Source: Listeria farberi
GTDB taxonomy: Bacteria; Bacillota; Bacilli; Lactobacillales; Listeriaceae
Direction of reading: 5' to 3'
Length of the DNA: 64,000 nt
Assembly (NCBI RefSeq): GCF_014229245.1
Contig: NZ_JAARZJ010000012.1
Span: 43,619-107,618 of the forward strand
The notes beneath the pieces were generated by a model, which worked only from the letters and a program-made list of their open reading frames with translations, was not told the origin of the DNA and searched no databases. Position 1 is the stretch's first letter; each line of letters starts with the position of its first letter. This document shows, piece after piece, positions 54,079-62,470 of this stretch. Both the position numbers and the translations under genes were made by a program.

Positions 54079-55214
54079 ATTAATAACATGTTTTGAGCCG
54101 AAATCCCATTGTGTTTTTCATTAAAATCATCAAACGACATTTCCCCATCTATCTCTAAAACTTCATAAATTTGTTTTAGTTCTTTTGTAGTGAATATTGT
54201 TTTAGGAGAAACTAGCTTTTTCGAGTAACTAGCAAGTGGCGTCATTCCTAATCCTGAATAAGGAAGAAAATATTCCTTTCCATTGCTTCTCTTTAAGAAC
54301 TCTTTCGCGGGCATTGTCTTACTTCCAAATCCCCAATCAAATCTAATAGTAATTTCCTCTTTGTATCTTTTAATAATCTCCTTATCTGGCGCGTCTATTG
54401 TTCGATACCCTGCATAAGTTGTAGATCTTCCATTAAAAGAAAAATTCATTGGAAAGAGGATATCCGTTTCTTCCAGTATAACCTTACCAATAATTGGGAA
54501 GGCTCCTCGCAACACTAAATCATCCATAATAAATTCCGGATTTAATAGTTCCTGTTTTTTCAAAAGGGTTAAATCAACTGAATTTTGTTTACTTGTATAG
54601 TTAAAGCTCCGTATCACAAGTGGAACACCCATCATCAAACGGAGATAATGCGAACTATCTTGTGGCAGTATTTTTTGTTTCCGAAACGTCTGAAAACAAC
54701 CAATTACAAGTGCAAATCCATACTTATTTCCTATAGGATAAGAAAAAACAGACCCTTGCTGGATGACTTGTCTCATTTTTACAGTCCGTTTCGCTTTGGC
54801 TAACATGCCCAACCAGTCACTACCATAATTTCCCGTAATTTTTGCTTGGACATTTTCCTTGGTAAAAACCATGTCTTTCTCAAAATATATATTTTCAAAA
54901 TGCCGAACGCCTAATTTTAGCTCTATTCGATGACTGACTTTATTTATTTTTAGTCTTAATTCTTTTGTTTTTGCTTTTAAAATTGCGTTAAGCGTCAATG
55001 CTTTTGGTTTTGCTTTTTTTCGTCCAACTAATTCATTGGTATCCGTAAGCTCTATATTATAATCGATTTCTTTGTAACAATCAGCTTGATTTAGTATCAA
55101 TTTTATCAGCACACGATTTCTAATAATCACTTCTGCATTTTCCACAGTCAATTTTTGATCATTTTCAAGAATTTGATGTAACCCTACTATTTCTCGTATC
55201 TCATTATTAATCAT
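54075..55214 (-). CDS. Uncharacterised 379-aa protein, possible Imm26-like segment
   Basis: I do not recognise the whole protein. Residues ~150-260 (VIQQGSVFSYPIGNKYGFAL) resemble the start of the Imm26 immunity fold. The N-terminal 140 residues are rich in lysine and beta-forming. No signal peptide or membrane segment is visible. The ATG overlaps the MerR gene stop by four bases, so the two are co-expressed and the regulator may serve this gene. Confidence 0.7.
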   Translation of the reverse strand: MINNEIREIVGLHQILENDQKLTVENAEVIIRNRVLIKLILNQADCYKEIDYNIELTDTNELVGRKKAKPKALTLNAILKAKTKELRLKINKVSHRIELKLGVRHFENIYFEKDMVFTKENVQAKITGNYGSDWLGMLAKAKRTVKMRQVIQQGSVFSYPIGNKYGFALVIGCFQTFRKQKILPQDSSHYLRLMMGVPLVIRSFNYTSKQNSVDLTLLKKQELLNPEFIMDDLVLRGAFPIIGKVILEETDILFPMNFSFNGRSTTYAGYRTIDAPDKEIIKRYKEEITIRFDWGFGSKTMPAKEFLKRSNGKEYFLPYSGLGMTPLASYSKKLVSPKTIFTTKELKQIYEVLEIDGEMSFDDFNEKHNGISAQNMLLI

Positions 55215-55585
55215 ATCTGTTCACCTTCCTGTTGTTTTTTAAGCTTCTCTCGGTATCCATCCACTTTTCTAGCTACAAAAGAAATCGTTTCCGCCAATTC
55301 TTTTTGTTGTTCATACAAGTTTTCCATATGATTATCTAAAATCTTTATCCGTTTTGGTAGCGATGCATCTCCTTGTTTTTGTAATGCAGCAAAATTTTTA
55401 ATATTCGTTATCGTCATGCCTGTTTGTTTCATTTTAAGCAAAAGCTGTACCCAGCAATAATCTTCTTCCGTATAAACACGATAATTTTTTTCATTTCTAG
55501 CTGGTATTAACAATTTTTCTTCCTCATAATATCTAAGCGTATCAATTGAAAGACCTGTTTTAGTAGCAAAATCTTTAATAAGCAT
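55211..55585 (-). CDS. MerR-family transcriptional regulator
   Basis: The 124-aa protein has the MerR winged helix (LIKDFATKTGLSIDTLRYYE) and a C-terminal coiled dimerisation helix. There is no cysteine cluster, so it is not a metal sensor of the classical kind. It reads divergently from the ABM gene across a MerR-like operator and is coupled to the 379-aa protein gene. Confidence 0.92.
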   Translation of the reverse strand: MLIKDFATKTGLSIDTLRYYEEEKLLIPARNEKNYRVYTEEDYCWVQLLLKMKQTGMTITNIKNFAALQKQGDASLPKRIKILDNHMENLYEQQKELAETISFVARKVDGYREKLKKQQEGEQI

Positions 55586-55596
55586 CTAATTCCTCC

Positions 55597-55627
55597 TTGC
55601 TATCGGGTATACTCCATACCTTAAGCT
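55597..55627 (+). promoter_or_regulatory. MerR-type promoter/operator between MerR gene and ABM gene
   Basis: TTGCTA and TAAGCT are separated by 19 bases, the overlong spacer typical of MerR targets. The spacer contains GGTAT-ACTCC-ATACC, an inverted repeat. It faces the plus-strand ABM gene. Confidence 0.5.
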
Positions 55628-55651
55628 TAACATATATGAAGGAGGGGGAAA

Positions 55652-55960
55652 ATGTATTTAAAAGAATATCCTAATTATTTATATTGCACAGCAGTTATTC
55701 AAACTACCGGAAAGGCTTCATATGAACTGCTAGTAGAACACTTGGAAGAGTTACGCGCTAAAACCATAACTGAAAAAGGATGCATTTTATTTGAAATAGT
55801 TCCTTTAGAAAAACAACATGGCAGGTTCGCATTGTGGGAGATTTGGCAGAGTCAGGAAGCTTTTTACTATCATCATCAACAAAACTATACGAAAGAATTT
55901 TTTGCAGCAAAACTTGATACTATTGAATTTTTCGAAAGCTCAAAGAAAGTGGATTTATAA
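55652..55960 (+). CDS. Antibiotic biosynthesis monooxygenase (ABM) domain protein
   Basis: The 102-aa dimeric alpha-beta barrel protein has the ABM pattern (EKGCILFEIVPLEKQHGRFAL split by loops, then LWEIWQSQEAFYYHHQ). Relatives act on quinones or haem-like substrates; the substrate here is unknown. GGAGGGGG precedes the ATG. It is probably activated by the adjacent MerR protein. Confidence 0.85.
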   Translation: MYLKEYPNYLYCTAVIQTTGKASYELLVEHLEELRAKTITEKGCILFEIVPLEKQHGRFALWEIWQSQEAFYYHHQQNYTKEFFAAKLDTIEFFESSKKVDL

Positions 55961-55962
55961 AT

Positions 55963-55995
55963 AAAAACAGCTTGTAATTTACACAAGCTGTTTTT
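55963..55995. terminator. Bidirectional terminator between ABM and ABC genes
   Basis: AAAAACAGCTTGT and ACAAGCTGTTTTT form a 13-bp stem with a 7-base loop. It ends both converging genes. Confidence 0.88.
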
Positions 55996-55996
55996 A

Positions 55997-57646
55997 TTAT
56001 TTTGCTACGCTTTTCAATGTACCATTTTCTAAAAATAATTGTTCTTCTGCTAAGTCTAATGTTGTAGCCCGGTGAGAAATTACAAGTACTGTTTTATCTT
56101 GAATTTCTGAACGAAGCGTGTTTAAAATCGTTTGTTCATTAATATAATCTAAATTGCTCGTTGGTTCATCTAATAATAAAAATGGCGCGTCATGAAGGAA
56201 TAATCTCGCTAACCCTATACGTTGACGTTCCCCATCTGATAAATTTCGTGATTGCCCACCGATAATCGTCTCATATCCTTCTGGCAAAGTTTCAATCCAC
56301 TTATCAATCGCCGCTTTTCGCGCAGCCTCTTTTACTTCTTCCAAACTCGCATTTTTTTTACCTAGACGAATATTATTACTAAGTGTATCTTCAAATAAAA
56401 ACGTACTTTGCTCCATTACACCTTCTAGCCGGTGAAGCGAAGACTCTGTAATTTCAGGAAGTGCGTTATTATTTAAATTAATCTGGCCTTTTGCTGGATC
56501 CCAGTAACGCATCAGTAGTTTTACTAAGGTGCTTTTCCCGCTGCCACTTTCTCCGCCGATGCCAAGCCATTTCCCTTTAGGTAGAATAAGCGAAAGTTCG
56601 TTTAAGATTTGCTCTTTCCCCTCATGGCTAAAACTCACTTTAGCTAGTTCTGCACTTTCGAAATCAGTTAATTCTAGCGATCCATCAAATGATACGACTG
56701 GCTTTTCTTCTGTTAACGCATATAATCGCTTGCCACTAGCAAAAGTGTTTAACAGCGCCGTTCCTAAAGCGTTTAGTGCCAATACCGAGCCAAAAGAACT
56801 TAAACTAAGCACAGTTCCAATTAATACCGTTTCAAGTGGTAATTGCCAAAAACTACCTAACATTAAAATTAAAGTCGCCGTACCAATTAGCACCCATTCA
56901 CCAAATATTTGGAGCTCGCTTCCTTGTCGTATTCGTTTCTGATACTGCTTGTTGAGCTTTTCGCCCCGTGCTTCTAGTTTTGCTAAACGTTCTTCTCCAA
57001 ATTTAAATTGGAATATATCTTGTAAACTTGCAATGTTTTCCATGACAATTTGATTAAGTCCAACAAATTCTTTTTGATAAGCTGTTCCGATTTTTTTATT
57101 TCGTTTATAACTAATTATTGGCAAAATAACCCCGACCAAAATTTGGCCTAACAAAAGTAGGATTGCTAAACCAACATCATAGCTTGCCAAAAAGCCAACT
57201 GTTACAACCGTCGTACCAAGTGCAATAAAAACTGGTGAAATCGTATGCGCAAAAAATACTTCCAAAGCCTCGACGTCCGTTGTAATCGCGGCAACTAAAT
57301 CACCACTTTTCTTCCCCGACAAACGAGCTGGTCCTAGTTTTCGCAAAGTCGCAAAAATACGTTCTCGAATAATCGCGAGTAGACGAAAAGCAATATCATG
57401 ATTTAAATACTGTTCTGCATACCTTGCAAGTCCGCGAACTACACCACAACCAACCATGACAAGGAGCCATTTATACGGATTCAGTGGTTGCTGTAAAACC
57501 ACCGCAAGAATTCCATATGATCCTATTAAAGAAATCATAATAACGGATAAATTACTAATAATACCAAGAAAAATCGCCAAAACCATCTTGCCTCTTAACG
57601 GTTTAACAAATTTTAAAAGCCAACCAATAAGTTTCCATTCCGACAT
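55997..57646 (-). CDS. ABC transporter half, CydC-like permease/ATPase
   Basis: The 549-aa protein has an N-terminal six-helix type 1 exporter domain and a C-terminal ATPase (Walker A GGESGSGKSTLV, signature NLSDGERQRIGLARL, Walker B APFLLLDEPTSN). It pairs with the half-transporter encoded one base upstream. Sequence resembles CydC, but the Fur-box promoter suggests iron or siderophore transport rather than thiol export. Confidence 0.85.
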   Translation of the reverse strand: MSEWKLIGWLLKFVKPLRGKMVLAIFLGIISNLSVIMISLIGSYGILAVVLQQPLNPYKWLLVMVGCGVVRGLARYAEQYLNHDIAFRLLAIIRERIFATLRKLGPARLSGKKSGDLVAAITTDVEALEVFFAHTISPVFIALGTTVVTVGFLASYDVGLAILLLLGQILVGVILPIISYKRNKKIGTAYQKEFVGLNQIVMENIASLQDIFQFKFGEERLAKLEARGEKLNKQYQKRIRQGSELQIFGEWVLIGTATLILMLGSFWQLPLETVLIGTVLSLSSFGSVLALNALGTALLNTFASGKRLYALTEEKPVVSFDGSLELTDFESAELAKVSFSHEGKEQILNELSLILPKGKWLGIGGESGSGKSTLVKLLMRYWDPAKGQINLNNNALPEITESSLHRLEGVMEQSTFLFEDTLSNNIRLGKKNASLEEVKEAARKAAIDKWIETLPEGYETIIGGQSRNLSDGERQRIGLARLFLHDAPFLLLDEPTSNLDYINEQTILNTLRSEIQDKTVLVISHRATTLDLAEEQLFLENGTLKSVAK

Positions 57647-57647
57647 A

Positions 57648-59363
57648 TTAAGCTCCCCCTTTCAGCAACGCTTCTTCTTCTAAAAAGTAATTTTTGAAGT
57701 AGTTGGATTCTTGTTGCAATCGTTCTGGACTCGCCACTTCCACCAATTTTCCTGATTCAAAAACGAGCACCTGATTCGCCTCCAAAACATTATATAAGCG
57801 ATGCGAAATAAAGAGCACGATTTTTTCTTTAGCTAATTCCTGCAACACCAGAAGAATAATTTTTTCACTTTCCAAATCCACCCCAGAAGTTATTTCATCA
57901 AAAACATATAGTTCTGCTTGACGCAGCAATGCTCTTGCTAGTAACAAACGCTGTCTTTGGCCACCAGATAAATTACTACCATTTTCCTCTAAAGGCTCGT
58001 TTAATTTTTCTGGTAATTTTTGTACAAAACCTGCCAAGCTAACCTGCTCCAATACTGTCCAGAGATCATTATCATTCGCAGCTGGATTACCTATTAATAA
58101 ATTTTCTCGAATACTATTTGCATAAAGATAACCATGATTATCCACTAAAACACCTTGTTTTCGAATAGCTTCTTCGCTCAAACTAGCTAATGGTACATCA
58201 TTCCAAATAATTTCCCCTTGATAGCCTGGCAATTGATTTAATAGTACACGTGCAAAAGTACTCTTCCCTGAACCAGACTTACCAACAAGAGCAGAAAAAC
58301 TTCCTTTACTGAAATTAGTTGATATATCTTGAAGTGCTTCTGCTTTCCCTGCTTCATATGTATATATCAAATCGCGCACCTCTATTTTTTCTAAAGGTTT
58401 GGCTAGTTCTACTGAGCCGTAAATTTGCTCTTTTAACTCAAAATAAGCAAATAATTTGCTACAAGCACTGATTCCATTCATCGCTACATGGAATAAAGAT
58501 CCCAATTGGCGCATTGGAATAAAAAATTCGGCACTTAGTAATAAGAACATTAGCATGCCAGTTGTACTTATAGTTCCATTTGTGAACATAATTAAAGACA
58601 TACCAATACCAAGTGCTGCCCCACTGTATGAAATAATATCCATAATCGTAATAGAGTTCAGCTGCATTGACAACAAACTCATCGTGGCTTTACGAAAACG
58701 CTCCGCATCAGAAACAATTTCCTCTTGCTTATATTTATCTTGATTATATGCTTTTAAAATACTCAAACCACTTAAATTTTCATGAAATTTAGCCCCTAAA
58801 TTCGTATAATCTGACCAATAACCACTCAAAATTCGTTTAGCAATTTTCATTACTGCCATAATAACAATCGGAATCATAGGCATACAAATTAATAACACAA
58901 TCGCCGGCTGCCACGCAAAACCAACTAAACTTCCAAAAATCATGAAAGAAGCGATGAGACAATAAAATAATTGCGGTAAAAAACGTGAATAATAAATTTC
59001 TAATTGTTCAATCCCATCTACTGCAAGTTGTGTTAATGTAGACGCCGGTAACTGTCCTTCGTTATTCCCTAATCGAAAAGCTTTTTTCATCACCGCCCGC
59101 CGCATTGATAATCGTAATTCTGCCGACGCTTGGTAAATTTGTTTTTCCGCTAATTTGGTGAAAATAGCTTTGCCAACTAAAACAAGGAAAACCATCCCAA
59201 CAAGACGTAACCAATCAACACTTTGGCCTTCCAAATAATACGTTAATTGTTGAGCAAAAATAAACCAAAGGCCAATCATCAGCCCCAAACTTAATACACG
59301 AAAAAGGATTAATAATATTAAAGATTTCTTTTCAACTAGTTGAAACAAACGCTTATCAATCAT
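57648..59363 (-). CDS. ABC transporter half, CydD-like permease/ATPase
   Basis: The 571-aa partner half has six membrane helices, Walker A GKSGSGKSTFARVLL, signature NLSGGQRQRLLLARAL and Walker B LYVFDEITSG. It is the first large gene after the Fur-type promoter. CGGAGG lies 8 bases before the ATG. Siderophore-importing exporters of the IrtAB/YbtPQ kind have the same layout. Confidence 0.85.
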   Translation of the reverse strand: MIDKRLFQLVEKKSLILLILFRVLSLGLMIGLWFIFAQQLTYYLEGQSVDWLRLVGMVFLVLVGKAIFTKLAEKQIYQASAELRLSMRRAVMKKAFRLGNNEGQLPASTLTQLAVDGIEQLEIYYSRFLPQLFYCLIASFMIFGSLVGFAWQPAIVLLICMPMIPIVIMAVMKIAKRILSGYWSDYTNLGAKFHENLSGLSILKAYNQDKYKQEEIVSDAERFRKATMSLLSMQLNSITIMDIISYSGAALGIGMSLIMFTNGTISTTGMLMFLLLSAEFFIPMRQLGSLFHVAMNGISACSKLFAYFELKEQIYGSVELAKPLEKIEVRDLIYTYEAGKAEALQDISTNFSKGSFSALVGKSGSGKSTFARVLLNQLPGYQGEIIWNDVPLASLSEEAIRKQGVLVDNHGYLYANSIRENLLIGNPAANDNDLWTVLEQVSLAGFVQKLPEKLNEPLEENGSNLSGGQRQRLLLARALLRQAELYVFDEITSGVDLESEKIILLVLQELAKEKIVLFISHRLYNVLEANQVLVFESGKLVEVASPERLQQESNYFKNYFLEEEALLKGGA

Positions 59364-59463
59364 TGTACTTCCTCCGAGTTATATTAAGGTTTATTTTAGA
59401 AATCCTAAATACTTTCTTTGTTATTTTGGCAGTATGAGCCATTTTTAATACTACTTTTCCCAT
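59356..59463 (-). CDS. Possible 35-aa leader ORF before the ABC genes
   Basis: An ATG 11 bases after GATGGAGG opens a basic 35-residue frame (MGKVVLKMAHTAKITKKVFR). It ends with a stop overlapping the start of the ABC gene, so ribosomes could be passed on. No family is recognised. The frame may be incidental. Confidence 0.35.
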   Translation of the reverse strand: MGKVVLKMAHTAKITKKVFRISKINLNITRRKYND

Positions 59464-59497
59464 TTGATTGCTAACCTCCATCAATAAATCTTTGTTT

Positions 59498-59540
59498 ATT
59501 ATATCACAAAAAACACCATTTGATAACGATTATCATTATC
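59498..59540 (-). promoter_or_regulatory. Fur box overlapping the ABC transporter promoter
   Basis: GATAACGATTATCATTATC (59522-59540) matches 17 of 19 positions of the Fur consensus GATAATGATAATCATTATC. On the minus strand TTATCA (59526-59521) and TATAAT (59503-59498) are 17 bases apart, so the box covers the -35. Iron should repress the ABC genes. The rest of the gap to 59677 shows nothing clear. Confidence 0.85.
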
Positions 59541-59677
59541 ATTTGTTTTTTTATGAGAAGGAATTTTTCTTCCAACTGGAAAAATGCTGATTATTATTTG
59601 GAAGGAATAGATATAGACCATATGATTAACTTAATACAAAGTTGCATGTTGTTTTTAAACAATAAAAGAAGACCAAA

Positions 59678-60133
59678 TTAATGATCTCCTTTAATGATAG
59701 AATAATTTTTAAAATACACCTGTTGCCAAGCTTGCGTTTTTTTCGCTGTTTTATTTAAATCTTTACACCACGGTGGGTAAAATCTAGCAGCCATTTTCCC
59801 CTTTCTAGCTTCACTAGTTAAAATCCCCTTATCAATTAAACATTGTCTTGGAAAAACAAATAAACCATCCAAATCACCATCAATGACAACAATACATAAA
59901 AAATCAGCACTATCTGACTCGTCAAAAGAGCGATTTTTCCCAAATTCATTTTTCTTCCAAAAAGCGACAAAGTATCCTTCTTTTTTATCTGTTTTCATCG
60001 CCAAACGAGTACGAATCAATGTGTTATTTTTAGCTGTTTTTATAACCATTCCTTGATATTCTTTATTTTGTGATTCTTCCCGAATTACTACCAAATCACC
60101 AAACTCTGCTTGTAAAAGCTGTTCATATTTCAA
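59678..60133 (-). CDS. MepB-family protein
   Basis: The 151-aa protein has the MepB pattern (YQGMVIKTAKNNTLIRTRL, GYFVAFWKKNEFG, DFLCIVVIDGDLDGLFVFP, GILTSEARKGKMAARFYPPW). The function of MepB is not known; in Staphylococcus aureus it sits with the MepA efflux pump. I chose a TTG 8 bases after AAGGG, because the longer frame overlaps the GNAT gene. Confidence 0.82.
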   Translation of the reverse strand: MKYEQLLQAEFGDLVVIREESQNKEYQGMVIKTAKNNTLIRTRLAMKTDKKEGYFVAFWKKNEFGKNRSFDESDSADFLCIVVIDGDLDGLFVFPRQCLIDKGILTSEARKGKMAARFYPPWCKDLNKTAKKTQAWQQVYFKNYSIIKGDH

Positions 60134-60137
60134 TAGA

Positions 60138-60572
60138 TTATCCCTTCTGCTGTAAATGGAGAATGGGGTAAGGCTTCCCAAATCCATCTATATCGCTTTT
60201 GGAATAAACCACAAATCCATGCTTCAAATAAAATCTTGTCGCAAAATGGTTCTGTTCATTTACATCTACTTGATTTATCCTTTTGTTCTCAAATAACCAC
60301 AAAAGAATCTTACTCCCATAACCTTTACCTCTAAAAACTGGATCAAGAAATAGCATTTCCAATTCCCGTTCACTCGTTCCACTAAAACCAACAAGCTCTT
60401 CACCAGAAAACCACAAAAGCAATTCCACATTAGCTAAAAATCCCGGAATTTGTTTTTTGTAAAATAGTCTATCTTCTACAGTCAAAAAGTCATGCGTTGT
60501 AATTACGGACTTTTCCCATATAGTTAAAATAGTTGGGAAATCTTGTTTTTTTGCTTTTTTATTGATAAGCAT
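60138..60572 (-). CDS. GNAT-family N-acetyltransferase
   Basis: The 144-aa protein has the acetyl-CoA loop LDPVFRGKGYGSKILLWL and the C-terminal VNEQNHFATRFYLKHGFVVY of the YjaB/YafP-like GNAT group. The substrate is unknown. It is four bases from the MepB gene and probably co-transcribed. Confidence 0.88.
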   Translation of the reverse strand: MLINKKAKKQDFPTILTIWEKSVITTHDFLTVEDRLFYKKQIPGFLANVELLLWFSGEELVGFSGTSERELEMLFLDPVFRGKGYGSKILLWLFENKRINQVDVNEQNHFATRFYLKHGFVVYSKSDIDGFGKPYPILHLQQKG

Positions 60573-60621
60573 TTTTTACCAACTTCCCATTTACATAATT
60601 CTTTTCAAATCAATACAATTT

Positions 60622-61152
60622 CTAAGCAAGTTCTTCCATCAAAATCAATAAAGACTTTTCATTTTGATTCTTCACATTAATCTCTAAGTAGTCAAAACCA
60701 TCTGTTTTAACTTGTTCCCAAGGTATACGTCTGCCATCAATTAGAAGGACATTTCCATTATCATCAAATTCATAATCTTCTTTTTCACTTTCATAATCAA
60801 TTCCAAGACCAATAGATAAATTAATTTTAGAGACATTGTTCACTGGAAATCTTTTAAGTTCTCTACTTTCAATTACAGTCTTATCATATTCATCACAAAA
60901 CATACTATCATATCCATAATATGCACCATCATAAAGTAATATTTCTTCTTTTGTTAAATTATTTTTTGCTATGATTTTTAATGGGACCTTAAAATCTGCG
61001 GCTGTAATTAGTTGATCTCCCTCAATTTCTTCAAGCGTTCCACAATAAAAAATATCAAATGTTTCCTCACTATTTGCAGTTGAAATTTCTAAATTAAGAT
61101 AATCATTGATACCTATTTCTTTTGCAGTATTTTTCAAATATGATGGAATCAA
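60622..61152 (-). CDS. Uncharacterised acidic 176-aa protein
   Basis: I do not recognise a family. The protein is acidic and soluble, with beta-strand-rich segments (YDSMFCDEYDKTVIESRELK, DGRRIPWEQVKTDGFDYLEI). The TTG start has a strong AAGGAGG 7 bases upstream. Its place beside an Imm53 gene and its acidity would fit an immunity protein, but this is only context. Confidence 0.65.
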   Translation of the reverse strand: MIPSYLKNTAKEIGINDYLNLEISTANSEETFDIFYCGTLEEIEGDQLITAADFKVPLKIIAKNNLTKEEILLYDGAYYGYDSMFCDEYDKTVIESRELKRFPVNNVSKINLSIGLGIDYESEKEDYEFDDNGNVLLIDGRRIPWEQVKTDGFDYLEINVKNQNEKSLLILMEELA

Positions 61153-61236
61153 ATTTTTTCCTCCTTAATTATATTAATAAGCGATTATAGCATATATTAC
61201 TACCTTAAAACATCTTTTTTATAGCTTGTTTCGTAT

Positions 61237-61527
61237 TTATTCACTTAGAGCAAATTCTTTAAAATAACTAAGAATTGTTATTAGCTTATGAGGATCTCCA
61301 AAACCTTTAAATTCTTCATTTTCTTTAACTATTTTTATCCAGTCTTCCTCACTATCCATCAAATCGACATTTTCAAATTTTTTATTTAATAAAGTGGTTT
61401 CTTTAAGGTTAATTCGGACAAACCAACCAGGATTATCAAGGGTTTCTATAGTCACACCATAGTCATGCTCCCAAGCTCCATCACACTGTTCTTTATACCA
61501 TTTTTCTATCCACAATAAAATATCCAT
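61237..61527 (-). CDS. Imm53-family immunity protein
   Basis: The 96-aa protein has the Imm53 hallmark LWIEKWYKEQCDGAWEHDYG followed by TIETLDNPGWFVRINLKET. Imm53 proteins neutralise polymorphic toxins. No toxin gene is visible within the window, so it may be an orphan that protects against neighbours. AAAGGTG precedes the ATG. Confidence 0.85.
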   Translation of the reverse strand: MDILLWIEKWYKEQCDGAWEHDYGVTIETLDNPGWFVRINLKETTLLNKKFENVDLMDSEEDWIKIVKENEEFKGFGDPHKLITILSYFKEFALSE

Positions 61528-61640
61528 GTTTCACCTTTCCTTATGCTCTAAAGATTGCTTATTTGATAGGTGGCTCTCACTTATTAACTCTGAACAATCC
61601 AGAGTTTTGTGCTTTTACTTTAACTATTCCACGGGCTTTT

Positions 61641-62321
61641 TTATTTCATTTCTTCAATATTAGGAATAGCCCAATCAATTGCTTTGCGTCCATTCTTTTC
61701 CAAAAATTCATTAGTTTTAGAAAAATGCTTGCACCCGAAAAAGCCTCCGCCTGCTAATGGTGATGGATGCGTACCTTTTAGCACTAAATGTTTAGGATTA
61801 TTTATCCCTTTTGCAGCATCCATTGCATGATTTCCCCAAAGGATAAAGACTAATGGCTTATCATAATCATTCAGCAAATCTAAAACATGACTAGTAAATT
61901 TAGCCCAACCAAATTTCTTATGACTACCAGCTTTTCCTTCTGATACAGTTAGGCTTGTATTAAGCATCAATACTCCTTGTTTGGCCCAAGAAACTAAATA
62001 CCCATGATTCGGAGCTTCAATATCTAGGTCTGTTTTTAATTCTTTATAAATGTTTTTTAAACTCGGAGGAACTTTTTCTCCAGGCTTAACAGAAAAACTT
62101 AGTCCGTGAGCTTGTCCTACTCTATGATAGGGATCTTGTCCAATAATAACCACTTTAACATCTTCATATGGACAAAAATCAAAACATGAAAATAATTCCT
62201 CTCTAGGCGGAAAAACTGTTTCTGTTTGATAGGCCGTTTCAACTTTATCCATTAATTTTATATAATAATCTTGTGTTTTTTCTTCTTCAAAAAAATCATT
62301 CCAATTTGTTATGTTATTCAT
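61641..62321 (-). CDS. ung: Uracil-DNA glycosylase (family 1)
   Basis: The enzyme removes uracil from DNA. The catalytic water-activating motif VVIIGQDPYHRVGQAHGLSF and the leucine-loop motif KGTHPSPLAGGGFFGCKHFS are both present. At 226 aa the length is normal. HPSPLA has alanine where HPSPLS is usual. Listeria genomes often carry more than one Ung; this may be an additional copy. Confidence 0.94.
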   Translation of the reverse strand: MNNITNWNDFFEEEKTQDYYIKLMDKVETAYQTETVFPPREELFSCFDFCPYEDVKVVIIGQDPYHRVGQAHGLSFSVKPGEKVPPSLKNIYKELKTDLDIEAPNHGYLVSWAKQGVLMLNTSLTVSEGKAGSHKKFGWAKFTSHVLDLLNDYDKPLVFILWGNHAMDAAKGINNPKHLVLKGTHPSPLAGGGFFGCKHFSKTNEFLEKNGRKAIDWAIPNIEEMK

Positions 62322-62470
62322 GTTTGTTTTACCTTTGCCCTTCTTGATTTTTTTATTAAATTGATTGATAGTTCACTTATAATAGCAAATAAAATGCGAT
62401 TATGATGATCTATTTCTTGAGTTTCATCCATATGATCAACTATCTTTAAGTGATTTTATATATAATCTTT

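Noticed and set aside
61579..61603. AACTCTG/CAGAGTT inverted repeat as ung terminator
   Set aside because: On the minus strand no T tract follows. On the plus strand a T-rich stretch follows but no plus-strand gene precedes it.
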